From positions 62,001 through 126,000 of the forward strand of contig NZ_CP128988.1 of NCBI RefSeq assembly GCF_030406045.1: a DNA stretch of 64,000 nucleotides, written 5' to 3'. How positions within the stretch are numbered: position 1 is the stretch's first letter; each line of letters opens with the position of its first letter. Position numbers and translations under genes: made by a program. Under the pieces are notes generated by a model that was given only the letters and a program-made list of their open reading frames with translations, was not told the origin of the DNA and ran no database searches. Shown one piece after another: positions 25,877 to 35,266 of the stretch. Origin of the DNA: Thiohalobacter sp. IOR34 (GTDB lineage Bacteria; Pseudomonadota; Gammaproteobacteria; Thiohalobacterales; Thiohalobacteraceae).

Positions 25877-26668
25877 GTGGCGGAATCCGGGCCACTGGCG
25901 GGGGTGCGGGTGCTGGTGACCCGGCCGGCGGCCCAGGCCGGCCGCCTGCAACGGCTGATCGAGGCGGCGGGCGGCCGCGTCGTGATCTTCCCGGTACTGG
26001 AGATCGCCCCCCCGCGGGACCCGGCCTCGGCGGCGGCCCGGTTGGGGCGCCTGGCCGACTACGATCTGGTGCTCTTCGTCAGCGCCAATGCCGTGCGCTG
26101 GGCCCGGGAGGCCGGGCTGAAGCCGGGTGCCTGGCCGGCCGGTACCCGTCTCGGTGCGGTTGGCCGGCGGACCGCCGAGGCCCTGCGCACGGCCGGGTTC
26201 GAACCCGATATCGTGCCTGCGGCGGGTCATGACAGCGAGGCGCTGCTGGCCGAGCCGGGGCTGACCGGGGTCGGCGGCCAGCGGGTGCTGATCGTGCGCG
26301 GCGAGGGTGGCCGGGAACGGCTGCGTACGGAACTGGAGGCGCGCGGGGCGACGGTCGACTATGCCGAGGTCTACCGCCGTCGGCGGCCGGCCGCCGACCC
26401 GACGGCGCTGCTCGCGGACTGGGCCGGGGGCGGCATCGACGTGGTCACCGTCAGCAGCCTGGAGGGCCTGCAGAATCTGGTCGCCATGCTGGGTGAAAAC
26501 GGGCAGACTCTGCTACGCCGCACGGCGCTGATCGTGCCCAGCCGGCGGGTGGCGGAGGCCGCCGCCGGACTCGGGTTACCGCCACCATGGGTGGCCGCCG
26601 ACGCCACCGACGAGGCCATGCTGGCTGCCCTCCGGGAATGGGTGGCCGTCAGGGGAACAGAGCAATGA
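25877..26668 (+). CDS. hemD: Uroporphyrinogen-III synthase HemD
   Basis: Cyclises hydroxymethylbilane to uroporphyrinogen III. The 263-aa product has a GTG start just 5 bp after hemC. HemD is poorly conserved, but the two-lobed layout is recognisable: VLVTRPAAQAGRL at the N-terminus, LVLFVSANAVRWA, VGRRTAEAL, VLIVRGEGGRERL, VVTVSSLEGLQNLV, and PSRRVAEAA. The stop overlaps the hemX ATG. Confidence 0.95.
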   Translation: MAESGPLAGVRVLVTRPAAQAGRLQRLIEAAGGRVVIFPVLEIAPPRDPASAAARLGRLADYDLVLFVSANAVRWAREAGLKPGAWPAGTRLGAVGRRTAEALRTAGFEPDIVPAAGHDSEALLAEPGLTGVGGQRVLIVRGEGGRERLRTELEARGATVDYAEVYRRRRPAADPTALLADWAGGGIDVVTVSSLEGLQNLVAMLGENGQTLLRRTALIVPSRRVAEAAAGLGLPPPWVAADATDEAMLAALREWVAVRGTEQ

Positions 26669-27861
26669 GCGAAGCGCAGCACGAAGACGACAGGAAATCC
26701 TCTCCCGCGGCGGCCAAGCCGCCCGCCCGCCCCGCCTCCAAGCGGCGCCGGGGGCGGGGTGCCGGAGGCGGCCGTCAGCAATCCCCGAGCGGGCCGGCAA
26801 CGGCCAGCTATGCACTGCCGCTGGCCCTGGTCGCGCTGCTGCTGGCGGTGGGAGCGCTGGTCGGCGGCTATTTCATCTGGCACGAGGTCACCCGCCAGGC
26901 CGGCTGGCAGCGTGAGGTGCTGGCCCAGATCGACGGCCGCAACCAGGCCATGGACGAGCGCATCCGCACCCTTGGCAGCCGGCTCGATGCCGATCTGGCG
27001 GCGGCGGCCCGCGCCCGCAGCGCACTGGAACAGCGCCTGCAGGGGCTCGGCAGCTCGCAGCAGGCGCTGGAGAACGCCATCGGTCTGCTACGGGCCCAGC
27101 TCGGCCGCAGCCACGACGACTGGACCTTGGCCGAGACCCGCTACCTGCTGCACGTTGCCAACCAGCGGCTGCTGCTGCTGCGTGATCCGGCCACTGCCCT
27201 GGCGGCGCTGGAGGATGCCGACCAGCGCCTGGCCGGCCTGGGCGATCCGGCCTATGTGCCGGTGCGCGAGGAGATCGCCCGTGAGATCGCCGCTCTGCGT
27301 CAGCTGCAGCTGCCGGACTACGAGGGCCTGGCGCTGCGCCTGGCGAGCCTGACCGGCCAGGTGGAGGCATTGCCGCTGGCCGGCAGCCAGTACCGGCCGG
27401 GGGAGAGAACCGCTCAGCCCGGAGCCGAGGGTGCGGCGCAGCCGGCGCCGGCGCCAGTCGCCGGCTGGCGGCAGGCCCTGGATGAGGTCGGCCGGGCGCT
27501 GGAGCGACTGGTGGTGGTGCGCCGTGAGGACCGGCCGGTGGCGCCCATGCTGCCGCCGGAGGCGCAGTATTTCCTGTACGAGAACCTGCGCCTGCAGCTG
27601 GAGGCGGCGCGGCTTGCCCTGCTGCGCCAGTCGCCGGCCGCCTGGCGCAGCAGTCTGCAGACGGTGCGCGACTGGCTGCAGGCCCACTTCGACACCGAGT
27701 CGCCAGCGACCCGCAGCCTGCTGACGGCAGTCGACGAGCTGCTTGCCATCGACATTCGTCCCGAGTTGCCGGATATCTCGGCCTCGCTGCGGCTGCTGCG
27801 CGAGCAGATGGTGTTGAGCGAGGCTGAACCGCCGGCGGCGGACGCGGAGCCGGCCCCATGA
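26665..27861 (+). CDS. hemX: HemX membrane protein
   Basis: A 398-aa single-pass inner-membrane protein of the HemX family, encoded in the usual hemCDXY order. The first 45 residues are Lys/Arg/Ser-rich and cytoplasmic, a hydrophobic helix spans about 50-71, and a long coiled coil (about 80-155) is followed by a helical periplasmic domain with ETRYLLHVANQRLLLLRDP. An Ala/Pro linker lies near 250-270. Once called a uroporphyrinogen methyltransferase, it lacks the motifs of that enzyme; its real role is not established. Confidence 0.93.
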   Translation: MSEAQHEDDRKSSPAAAKPPARPASKRRRGRGAGGGRQQSPSGPATASYALPLALVALLLAVGALVGGYFIWHEVTRQAGWQREVLAQIDGRNQAMDERIRTLGSRLDADLAAAARARSALEQRLQGLGSSQQALENAIGLLRAQLGRSHDDWTLAETRYLLHVANQRLLLLRDPATALAALEDADQRLAGLGDPAYVPVREEIAREIAALRQLQLPDYEGLALRLASLTGQVEALPLAGSQYRPGERTAQPGAEGAAQPAPAPVAGWRQALDEVGRALERLVVVRREDRPVAPMLPPEAQYFLYENLRLQLEAARLALLRQSPAAWRSSLQTVRDWLQAHFDTESPATRSLLTAVDELLAIDIRPELPDISASLRLLREQMVLSEAEPPAADAEPAP

Positions 27862-29132
27862 GGTTCCTGATCGCTGCCCTGCTGGCCCTGCTGGTTGCCA
27901 CCGGCCTCGGCCTGCTGCTGATGAAGGATCCGGGCTATGTGCTGATCGGCTACGGGCCCTGGACCGTCGAGACCTCCCTGTCCCTCCTGCTGACGGTCGT
28001 GCTGCTGCTGTTTGCGGTCTTCTATCTGCTGTTGCGGCTGCTGGCCGGCATGCGGCGTGCGCCCCGCCAGCTGCGCAGCTGGGACCGGCGGCGGCGGGCG
28101 CTGCGGGCCCGCAATGAACTCAACCGCGGCCTGATCGAGCTGGCGGAGGGCAACTGGTCGGCGGCCGAGCGGCGGCTGATCCGCCATGCGGCCGACAGCG
28201 ACAATCCCCTGCTCAACTACCTCGCCGCGGCCCGCGCCGCCCAGCAGCAGGGGGCCCACGAGCGACGCGACCACTACCTGCGGCTGGCCCACCAGGCGAT
28301 GCCGGACGCCGACGTCGCCGTTGGCCTCACCCAGGCCGAGCTGCAGATCGCCCACCGGCAGATGGAGCAGGCGCTGGCCACCCTCAGCCACCTGCGCCAG
28401 GTCGCGCCGCGGCATGCCTATGTGCTGAAGATGCTGGTGGAACTCTACCAGCGGCTCGGTGACTGGGAACACCTGCGGGATCTGCTGCCGGAGCTGCGTC
28501 GCCGGCATGTGCTGCCGGCCGAGGCGGTCGATGCCCTGGAGGTGAAGCTGCACGGCGAGCTGCTCGAGGCCGCGGCGCGCAGCGGCGATGCCGAGGCGCT
28601 GCGCGAGACCTGGGGGCGGGTCCCGCGCCGGCTGCGCGAGACCCCGGAGCTGGTTCTGCACTACGCCCGCCAGCTCCAGGTGCTGGGCGAGGACGGCGAG
28701 GCCGAACAGCTGCTGCGCGCTGCCCTGCGCCGGCAGTGGAACGAGCAGATGGTCGACCTCTATGGCCGCCTGGCCGGCGAGCACAGGGGACTGCAGCTAC
28801 AGACCGCCGAGGAGTGGCTGCAGGGCCACGACAAGGATCCGGTACTGCTGCTGGCGCTGGGCCGCATCGCCCTGCGCAACGAACTCTGGGGCAAGGCGCG
28901 CGGCTACCTGGAGGCGGCCCTGGCCCTGCAGCCCAGCGTGGAAGGCTACCAGCTGCTCGGCCGCCTGCTGGAGCGCATGCACGAGCCGGAGGCGGCGGTG
29001 GCCTGTTTCCGCCATGGCCTGGCCCTGGCGGCGGGCGAGGACGGCGCCCTGCTGCCGGCGCCTGGGGCGGGCACGGCGGTATCCGACGAGGCGGCGTCGG
29101 AGTCGGCCGACAAGGCGCTGCCGGCCGGCTGA
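27858..29132 (+). CDS. hemY: HemY-like inner-membrane TPR protein
   Basis: A 424-aa protein whose start overlaps hemX by 4 bp. Two transmembrane helices lie in the first ~65 residues (FLIAALLALLVATGLGLLL and a second near SLLLTVVLLLFAVFYLL), followed by TPR-like helices to about residue 400. This is the proteobacterial HemY of hemCDXY operons, not the Bacillus protoporphyrinogen oxidase of the same name. It is thought to be a scaffold for haem-synthesis proteins. Confidence 0.94.
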   Translation: MRFLIAALLALLVATGLGLLLMKDPGYVLIGYGPWTVETSLSLLLTVVLLLFAVFYLLLRLLAGMRRAPRQLRSWDRRRRALRARNELNRGLIELAEGNWSAAERRLIRHAADSDNPLLNYLAAARAAQQQGAHERRDHYLRLAHQAMPDADVAVGLTQAELQIAHRQMEQALATLSHLRQVAPRHAYVLKMLVELYQRLGDWEHLRDLLPELRRRHVLPAEAVDALEVKLHGELLEAAARSGDAEALRETWGRVPRRLRETPELVLHYARQLQVLGEDGEAEQLLRAALRRQWNEQMVDLYGRLAGEHRGLQLQTAEEWLQGHDKDPVLLLALGRIALRNELWGKARGYLEAALALQPSVEGYQLLGRLLERMHEPEAAVACFRHGLALAAGEDGALLPAPGAGTAVSDEAASESADKALPAG

Positions 29133-29137
29133 GGCGT

Positions 29138-30055
29138 TCAGCCGGGTCTGGCGGCGAGGATGCTGTGCAGCGGGGCCAGGCTGATCTGGGCCCGAAACAG
29201 GATCCGTCTGCTGTCGAGCAGGCCGAAGCAGTGGTAGGTCTGATAACCGTTCTCCCGGTCGCTCGCCGGCGTCTCCTCCAGCGGCAGTTTTCGCACCAGC
29301 AGGGCCAGCATGTCGTTGCTGGCGAGGCCGGCGCTCAGCGACCGGTCGATGCTGATCTGCTGGGAGACATAGACCATGGGGTCGGCGCGGAAGTCGTGGC
29401 CGAGCAGGGTCGCCCATTCCAGCAGGGCGCAGGAGATGTAGGCAACGGGAAAGATCTCCGGGAAACGCACCCGCCCCTCCAGCTCGTCGAAGTAGCGGGT
29501 CTGCTCGATGCCCGAGCCAACGAGGAAGTTCTTGGCGTTGGAGACGTTGAGGTACTTGCGCTTGAAGAAGTAGCCGCTGTCGCCGAGGATGCTGCGGTCG
29601 CATGCCCCCTCCAGCGCCGGCAGGCCGCGGAAGTCGGCCTCTTCCAGGACCAGCGGATGGCTGGCCTCCTTCTTGAAGCCGAGCAGGGCCAGGCGGCCGG
29701 CTGCCTTGAGCGAGAAGCGGTTGCTGAGCACATCCCCCGCCTCCGACAGGCGTGAGCCGCGGATCTCGATTTCCAGCGGGGCGTCGGGCTGTACCACGTT
29801 GGCGAAATTCACCTGGTAGTGGCTGAAGCCCAGCCCCCGTTGCTCGATCAGGGCAGTCTCGTCCTGCCGTTCACGGTGTTCGCGGAGCCGTTCCGCGACC
29901 AGGGCCAGCAGCTGGAAGCCGAGGGCAATGGGGCCGCCGAAGGGGTTGTCGTGGATCTCGCGCCACTTGGTCTTGTCGTGGAAGGGATTGAAGTCGTCGG
30001 TGGCGTTGCGTGCCGCATCGATGTGCACCAGCGAAAAGGCGACTTCCCGTGGCAT
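29138..30055 (-). CDS. MaoC-like hot-dog-fold protein, function unknown
   Basis: A 305-aa protein. The N-terminal part carries the hydratase-like pattern NATDDFNPFHDKTKW, close to the D-x-N-P-x-H active-site motif of MaoC / R-hydratase proteins, and GPIALGFQLLALVAE after it. The second half may be another hot-dog domain, but without a recognisable active site. Such proteins hydrate or hydrolyse acyl thioesters. The substrate is not predictable. It converges on hemY with a 5-bp gap; its upstream region is a REP composite. Confidence 0.65.
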   Translation of the reverse strand: MPREVAFSLVHIDAARNATDDFNPFHDKTKWREIHDNPFGGPIALGFQLLALVAERLREHRERQDETALIEQRGLGFSHYQVNFANVVQPDAPLEIEIRGSRLSEAGDVLSNRFSLKAAGRLALLGFKKEASHPLVLEEADFRGLPALEGACDRSILGDSGYFFKRKYLNVSNAKNFLVGSGIEQTRYFDELEGRVRFPEIFPVAYISCALLEWATLLGHDFRADPMVYVSQQISIDRSLSAGLASNDMLALLVRKLPLEETPASDRENGYQTYHCFGLLDSRRILFRAQISLAPLHSILAARPG

Positions 30056-30154
30056 AGAGGCTGCTCCAGGCGCGGCGGTGTCCTTGTGGTCCGCACCTTC
30101 CGAACCTTACCCCAAGGCAGCGGCCGCCGCTAGCAGCCTGTCAACACCACGCCA

Positions 30155-30281
30155 ATCGCGGCCTGGAGGCCGCTCCTGCCAGGGTGCCGCCATGCCCCGT
30201 AGGAGCGGCCTCCAGGCCGCGATCCCCGGCGGGTCCAGCCTCGCCCTGAGCATCGAATCCTTGGTGCAATATCCGGGCTAG
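30155..30281. repeat. REP pair joined to a CCCGGATATTGCACCA arm
   Basis: A head-to-head REP pair (30155-30223) is followed directly by an arm that, read leftward, begins CTAGCCCGGATATTGCACCA and continues with a GATTCGATGCTCAGGGCGA-type sequence. The same composite occurs in the opposite orientation at 32281-32417. A short conserved block (AACACCACGCC) also precedes the REP pair here and at 20285. No gene lies in this gap. It ends inside the stop codon area of the reductase gene. Confidence 0.8.
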
Positions 30282-31306
30282 CCAGCCGGCTGGGCATCCT
30301 TGGCGAATTCGAAGGCGTCGCAGTAGAGCTGTTCCTCGGGCAGTCCCCGGCCGAGCAGGGCGCTGCGTGCCGCCTCGACCATCGCCGGTGGTCCGGCCAT
30401 GTAGATGTCGTGAGCGCTGAGGTCGGGATGGTCCGCCAGCAGGGCGTCCAGGGCCAGGCCGCTGCGGCCATGCCAGGCATCCGCCGCCTGTGGTTCGGAG
30501 AGCACGGGGGTATAGCGGAAACCGGGGTGTGTCGCCTCCCAATTGCGGGCCAGCTCGTCCAGGTAGAGGTCGTCCCTGCCGCGTGCCCCCCAGTAGAGAT
30601 GGATGGGGCGTTCGAGGCCGATGTGGAAGGCGTGCTCGATCATGCCCTTGATCGGTGCGAAGCCAGTGCCCCCCGCCAGCATCAGGATCGGCCGGGGGGA
30701 GTCCTCGCGCAGATGGAAGCTGCCGAAGGGGCCTTCGATGCGCAGCAAGGTCTTGGGTTGCATCTGCTCGAACACGTAACGGGTGAACTCGCCGCCGGGC
30801 ACCAGGCGGATGTGCAGTTCCAGCGTCTCGTCGTCATGGGGCGCATTGGCGAGGGAGAAGGCGCGGCGGCGGCCATCCTTGAGCAGGATCTCGATATACT
30901 GGCCGGCGAGGAACTGCAGGCGTTCGGCCTCCGGCAGCTTGAGCCGCAGGCGCACGACATCGGCTGCCAGGTGCTCGATCTCGGTGACCTTGGCCGGCAG
31001 TTGCTTGACCTCGATCTCCGCCTCGCTCTCCACCTCCGGGACGGCGATCTCGAGGTCGGTTTCCGGCAGTGCCTGGCAGAACAGGGCGGTGCCGGCCGCG
31101 GCCTCCGCCTGGTCCAGGGCGGGCGGCAGGGGGCCGCCGTAGTGGACACGGCCCGCCAGGACCTGCCCCTGGCAGGCGCCGCAGCTGCCGCTGCGACAGC
31201 CGTAGGGGAGGAGAATGCCCTGGCGCAGGGCGGCATCGAGCACGGTCTCGCCCGCCTCGACGATGAATTCGTGATTGCTGCCCTGGATCCGCACCCGGTG
31301 ACTCAT
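30278..31306 (-). CDS. 2Fe-2S ferredoxin-FAD reductase (AscD/Fre-like)
   Basis: A 342-aa flavin reductase with an N-terminal plant-type 2Fe-2S domain (YGCRSGSCGACQG plus a later Cys in ALFCQAL). An FAD-binding barrel follows (RAFSLANAPHD) and then an NAD(P)-binding domain (ILMLAGGTGFAPIKGMIEHA). It is usually annotated as CDP-6-deoxy-glucoseen reductase, but no deoxysugar genes are nearby. In E. coli the flavin reductase fre adjoins ubiD; here ubiD is 2.5 kb away, so a role in supplying reduced flavin is possible. Start chosen at MSHRVRIQGSNHEF; the upstream extension is antisense to the epimerase gene. Confidence 0.85.
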   Translation of the reverse strand: MSHRVRIQGSNHEFIVEAGETVLDAALRQGILLPYGCRSGSCGACQGQVLAGRVHYGGPLPPALDQAEAAAGTALFCQALPETDLEIAVPEVESEAEIEVKQLPAKVTEIEHLAADVVRLRLKLPEAERLQFLAGQYIEILLKDGRRRAFSLANAPHDDETLELHIRLVPGGEFTRYVFEQMQPKTLLRIEGPFGSFHLREDSPRPILMLAGGTGFAPIKGMIEHAFHIGLERPIHLYWGARGRDDLYLDELARNWEATHPGFRYTPVLSEPQAADAWHGRSGLALDALLADHPDLSAHDIYMAGPPAMVEAARSALLGRGLPEEQLYCDAFEFAKDAQPAG

Positions 31307-31398
31307 TCGTGGTACCTTTTTGCCGTCTGTGGCGTCGTGTTCAAGTTGAGGATTGGCGAACCGCGCATTCTCGCTGATTTCCCCGGAGATAAAAACCG

Positions 31399-32274
31399 AT
31401 GAACCCTGTGTTAATCGTCGGCTGCGGCTATATCGGCCGCCGGGTCGCCGCCGCCTGCCTGGCCGAAGGCGGCAGAGTGTACGGCGTGGTGCGCAGTGCC
31501 GACAGCGCCCGCCGCCTGGAGGCCGAGGGCATCCGGGCACTGCCCCTCGATCTGGACCGGGAGCGGGTTCCGGCCGACTGGCCGACGGCGGGTGCCCGGC
31601 TGTACTACTTCGCGCCCCCGCCGGCCGAGGGCGTGAGCGATCCGCGCATCGAACGCCTGCTGGAGGCGTTGCAGGGGCCGCGGTGTCCGGCGCGCATCGT
31701 CTATATCAGCACCACCGGGGTCTATGGCGACTGTGGCGGGCGCTGGATCGACGAGTCGGAGCCGGCCAAGCCGGCCACCGACCGGGCCCGGCGGCGTCAT
31801 GCCGCCGAACAGGCGCTGCGCCGCTGGTCGGCCGCCAGCGGCGTGCCGGTGGTGATCCTGCGCGTGCCCGGCATCTACGGCCCGGGCAAGCTGCCGCTGG
31901 AACGGCTGCGGCGCGGCCTGCCGCTGCTCGACGAGGCCGATTCGCCCTATACCAACCGCATTCACGCCGAGGATCTGGTGGCCGCCTGCCGGGCGGCCAT
32001 GGCCCATCCCGCGCCCGGGCCGCTGTACAACGTGGCGGACGGCCGGCCCTCCAATATGACCGATTACTTCAACCGCATCGCCGATGCCGCCGGCCTGCCG
32101 CGACCGCCCACGGTGAGCCGGGCCGAGGCGGGGACGCGGCTCAGCGCCGGCATGCGTGCCTTCATGGATGAATCGAAGCGCATCGACAACCGCCGGCTGC
32201 GCGAGGAGCTGGGGGTCAGCCTGGCCTATCCGGACCTGGATGCCGGGCTGGCGGCCTGCCTCGGCGAGCCGTGA
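31399..32274 (+). CDS. NAD(P)-dependent epimerase-like protein (YeeZ type)
   Basis: A 291-aa extended short-chain dehydrogenase/reductase. It starts MNPVLIVGCGYIGRRVA, a Rossmann nucleotide loop with Gly pattern GCGYIG. The segment IVYISTTGVYGDCGG fits the family Thr/Ser-Tyr region, but the classical YxxxK is replaced by RRRHAAEQAL, so catalysis is uncertain. The C-terminal SNMTDYFNRIADAAGLPRPP is typical of the YeeZ-like group. A GGAGAT ribosome site precedes the ATG. The substrate is unknown. It is divergent from the reductase gene. Confidence 0.82.
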   Translation: MNPVLIVGCGYIGRRVAAACLAEGGRVYGVVRSADSARRLEAEGIRALPLDLDRERVPADWPTAGARLYYFAPPPAEGVSDPRIERLLEALQGPRCPARIVYISTTGVYGDCGGRWIDESEPAKPATDRARRRHAAEQALRRWSAASGVPVVILRVPGIYGPGKLPLERLRRGLPLLDEADSPYTNRIHAEDLVAACRAAMAHPAPGPLYNVADGRPSNMTDYFNRIADAAGLPRPPTVSRAEAGTRLSAGMRAFMDESKRIDNRRLREELGVSLAYPDLDAGLAACLGEP

Positions 32275-32280
32275 CACAGC

Positions 32281-32417
32281 TAACCCGCCTATTGCGCCAA
32301 GGATTCGATGCCCAGGGCGAGGCTGGACCCGCCGGGGATCGCGGCCTGGAGGCCGCTCCTACCCGGGTGCCGCCGTGCCCCGTAGGAGCGGCCTCCAGGC
32401 CGCGATTGCCGGGTTAA
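32281..32417. repeat. Composite REP element bounded by TAACCCG/CGGGTTA
   Basis: A REP pair (32338-32406) is preceded by the arm TATTGCGCCAAGGATTCGAT seen at 20062 and 30260. The whole is bounded by inverted TAACCCG and CGGGTTA. It starts 7 bp after the epimerase stop and may also end its transcript by hairpin formation. Confidence 0.75.
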
Positions 32418-32443
32418 TACAGACGCCTAACCCTACGCTTGGG

Positions 32444-32470
32444 TAAAGATTTTCCGGCCGGGTTCGATAC
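32444..32470 (+). promoter_or_regulatory. Putative sigma-28 (FliA) promoter for the chemoreceptor
   Basis: TAAAGATT, an 11-bp spacer, then TTCGATAC. The FliA consensus is TAAAGTTT-N11-GCCGATAA, so the -35 matches at 7 of 8 positions, the spacing is exact, and the -10 keeps the CGATA core. It ends 78 bp before the start codon of the methyl-accepting protein. A flagellar-class promoter suits a chemotaxis gene. This is sequence matching only. Confidence 0.55.
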
Positions 32471-32548
32471 AGGCGGGTGAGGGACCAAAATGTGACGGAG
32501 TTGGACTTTCCGAAAAGAACCCTGAGATAACGAGACGGGAAGGTAATC

Positions 32549-33685
32549 ATGTTTGGTACAGCGTTTTTTACCCATGGCGGGAAACGGCAGGCAGAGCAGC
32601 AGCAACGAATCGACGAACTCCAGGAAGAGATAACCCGGCTCAAGGCGGAGCTCGAGGGTGCCGAGGCGCAGCGCGATGCGGCCCTGGCGCAGGTGGCAGA
32701 GGCCGAGCAGCAGAGCCGTCTGAGTGCGGGTCTGTTCCAGAATTTCAGTTTCTTCGGCGATTCCCTGCTCAAGCTGCAGGCGACCCTGGCGCGCCTGGCG
32801 GAGACCCTGCGCTCAGAGCGCGACTCTGCAGTCGAGGCCGCCCGGGTGTCGGTGGAGGCGCGCCAGGGGACGGACAGCCTGGTCGGCAATCTGCGCATCG
32901 TCACCGACAGCGTGAACGATGCCGTGGGCCACGTCGACAGCCTCAGCCAGCGCGCCGGGGCGATCGGCAACATCGTCAATCTGATCAACGAGATCTCCGA
33001 CCAGACCAACCTGCTGGCGCTGAATGCGGCCATCGAGGCGGCACGTGCCGGTGAACATGGGCGCGGTTTCGCGGTGGTCGCCGACGAGGTGCGCAACCTG
33101 TCGATGCGTACCAACAACGCCACCCAGGAGATCGCCGGCGAGATCAGCAAGATCCAGGAGGAGACCACCGAGACCCAGGCCAAGATGCAGCAGATGTCGG
33201 CCGATTCCGCCGAGCTGAGTGCGGTCGGCAACCGTTCCAGCCAGGCCATGAGTGAGGTGTTGTCGCTGTCCCAGCGCATGGAGGGTGCCATCTCGGCCGG
33301 TGCCCTGCGCAGCTTCGTGGAGCTGGCCAAGACCGACCACCTGATCTACAAGTTCGAGATCTACAAGATCCTCATGGGGATCTCATCCAAGCGCATCGAG
33401 GATTTCGTCGACCACACCCAGTGCCGTCTCGGCAAGTGGTACTACGATGGCGAGGGCAAGGGCTGCTTCTCCCAGTTGCCCGGCTATGCCGATATGGAAG
33501 TGCCGCACCATCGCGTCCATCACAGTGGAACCGAGGCCCTGAGCCGTTTCGCCGAGGGGGATATCGAAGGCGCGCTGGCAGCGCTGCAGGCGATGGAGGA
33601 TGCCAGCATGGAAGTGCTGGACTGTCTGGAGACCATGGCCGCCAGTGCCGAGGGCGACAACAGCCTGCTTTGCCGCGCTGGATGA
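32549..33685 (+). CDS. Soluble methyl-accepting chemotaxis protein with CZB domain
   Basis: A 378-aa cytoplasmic chemoreceptor with no membrane helix. Residues 12-65 form a coiled coil. The signalling hairpin is at about 145-185 with the conserved tip [19 protein letters not shown] and the following [12 protein letters not shown]. The C-terminal part is a zinc-binding CZB domain: [19 protein letters not shown], a Cys in [13 protein letters not shown], and [13 protein letters not shown] receptors sense zinc status or oxidants such as HOCl through the zinc-cysteine core. A sigma-28-like promoter lies upstream. Confidence 0.92.
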   Translation: MFGTAFFTHGGKRQAEQQQRIDELQEEITRLKAELEGAEAQRDAALAQVAEAEQQSRLSAGLFQNFSFFGDSLLKLQATLARLAETLRSERDSAVEAARVSVEARQGTDSLVGNLRIVTDSVNDAVGHVDSLSQRAGAIGNIVNLINEISDQTNLLALNAAIEAARAGEHGRGFAVVADEVRNLSMRTNNATQEIAGEISKIQEETTETQAKMQQMSADSAELSAVGNRSSQAMSEVLSLSQRMEGAISAGALRSFVELAKTDHLIYKFEIYKILMGISSKRIEDFVDHTQCRLGKWYYDGEGKGCFSQLPGYADMEVPHHRVHHSGTEALSRFAEGDIEGALAALQAMEDASMEVLDCLETMAASAEGDNSLLCRAG

Positions 33686-33691
33686 TGTTAT

Positions 33692-33783
33692 AGCCACGAA
33701 ACCCCACGAAAAGATGTTTGGGTCTGGTCCGGCGCGAAGCGCCGGCCAGAAAACAATAGTCCTTTTCGTGGGTTTCGCGGCTA
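33692..33783. repeat. CCACGAAACCCACGAAAA-type inverted repeat, copy 1
   Basis: A left arm of AGCCACGAAACCCCACGAAAAG and its near-exact inverse on the right enclose a second perfect hairpin, CCGGCGC-GAA-GCGCCGG (33729-33745). It lies between the convergent chemoreceptor and ubiD genes and could act as a bidirectional terminator. It is one of three copies of a family found only around ubiD, prlC and gorA in this window. Confidence 0.8.
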
Positions 33784-33784
33784 G

Positions 33785-35248
33785 CTAGATCCCGAGTTCG
33801 TCCCAGAGGGCGTCGACGCGGCGCCTGACCTCTTCGCTCATGCGGATGGGCCGGCCCCATTCGCGGTCGGTCTCGCCCTTCATCTTGTTGGTGGCGTCGA
33901 AGCCGATCTTGCCGCCGAGGCCGGAGACCGGCGAGGCGAAGTCCAGGTAGTCGATGGGGGTGTTGTCGATCAGCGTGGTGTCGCGCACCGGGTCCATGCG
34001 CGTGGTCATGGCCCAGATCACGTCCTTCCAGTCGCGGATGTTCACATCGTCGTCGGTGACGATGACGAACTTGGTGTACATGAACTGGCGCAGGAAGGAC
34101 CAGACGCCGAACATCACCCGCTTGGCATGGCCCGGGTACTGCTTTTTCATGCTGACGATGGCCAGGCGGTAGGAGCAGCCCTCCGGCGGCAGGTAGAAAT
34201 CCGTGATCTCCGGGAACTGCTTCTGCAGCAGGGGCACGAAGACCTCGTTCAGGGCCACGCCGAGGATGGCCGGTTCGTCCGGCGGCCGGCCGGTGTAGGT
34301 GCTGTGATAGATGGGGTCGCGGCGGTGGGTGATGCGTTCGATGGTGAACACCGGGAAGCGCTCCACCTCGTTGTAGTAGCCGGTGTGGTCGCCGAAGGGG
34401 CCCTCGTCGGCCTCCTCGCCCGGTTCGATGAAACCCTCCAGCACGATCTCGGCGCTGGCCGGCACCTGCAGATCGTGGGCCCGGCATTTCACCAGTTCGG
34501 TCCTGGCGCCACGTAAAAGCCCCGCGAAGGCGTATTCGGAGAGCGCGTCCGGCACCGGGGTGACGGCGGCGAGGATGGTGGCCGGGTCGGCGCCCAGTGC
34601 CACGGCCACCGGGAAGGGTTCGCCCGGCCGGGCTTCGCACCATTCGCGGAAGTCGAGCGCCCCGCCGCGGTGTGCCAGCCAGCGCATGATGACCTTGTTG
34701 CGGCCGATCACCTGCTGGCGGTAGATGCCCAGGTTCTGCCGTTCCTTGTTGGGACCCTTGGTGGCTACCAGCGCCCAGGTGATGAGCGGCCCGGCATCGC
34801 CCGGCCAGCAGGTCTGCACCGGGATCTTCGACAGATCGACGTCGTCGGCCTCGATGACCACTTCCTGGCAGGATGCGCCGCGCACCACCCTGGGGGCCAT
34901 GTCCAGCACCTTTTTGAACTTGGGCAGCTTGGCCCAGGCGTCCTTCATGCCCTTGGGCGGCTCCGGCTCCTTGAGGAAGGCGAGCAGCTTGCCGACCTCG
35001 CGCAGCGCCTCCACCGAATCCTCGCCCATGCCCAGCGCCACCCGCCGCGGGGTGCCGAACAGGTTGCCGAGCACCGGCATGTCGTGGCCCTTGGGATTCT
35101 CGAACAACAGGGCGGGACCTCCCGCGCGCAGGGTGCGGTCGCAGACCTCGGTCATCTCCAGGCAGGGGTCGACCTCGGCGCGGATGCGCTTCAGCTCGCC
35201 CATCTGTTCGAGCTGGGCGATGAAGTCGCGAAGATCCTTGTATTTCAT
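33785..35248 (-). CDS. ubiD: 4-hydroxy-3-polyprenylbenzoate decarboxylase UbiD
   Basis: Prenylated-FMN-dependent decarboxylase of ubiquinone synthesis. The 487-aa length is normal. Family blocks include the N-terminal [20 protein letters not shown], the prFMN/metal region [42 protein letters not shown] and [16 protein letters not shown] with the catalytic acid area, and the C-terminal KIGFDATNK. Its partner UbiX, which makes prFMN, is not in the window; a flavin reductase lies 2.5 kb away. CCACGAAA-type repeats flank it on both sides. Confidence 0.97.
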   Translation of the reverse strand: MKYKDLRDFIAQLEQMGELKRIRAEVDPCLEMTEVCDRTLRAGGPALLFENPKGHDMPVLGNLFGTPRRVALGMGEDSVEALREVGKLLAFLKEPEPPKGMKDAWAKLPKFKKVLDMAPRVVRGASCQEVVIEADDVDLSKIPVQTCWPGDAGPLITWALVATKGPNKERQNLGIYRQQVIGRNKVIMRWLAHRGGALDFREWCEARPGEPFPVAVALGADPATILAAVTPVPDALSEYAFAGLLRGARTELVKCRAHDLQVPASAEIVLEGFIEPGEEADEGPFGDHTGYYNEVERFPVFTIERITHRRDPIYHSTYTGRPPDEPAILGVALNEVFVPLLQKQFPEITDFYLPPEGCSYRLAIVSMKKQYPGHAKRVMFGVWSFLRQFMYTKFVIVTDDDVNIRDWKDVIWAMTTRMDPVRDTTLIDNTPIDYLDFASPVSGLGGKIGFDATNKMKGETDREWGRPIRMSEEVRRRVDALWDELGI

Positions 35249-35266
35249 GGTCTCACCTGTTCTGAG

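Noticed and set aside
30278-31540. Longer form of the 2Fe-2S reductase
   Set aside because: The extension is antisense to the 5' end of the epimerase gene and has no conserved residues.
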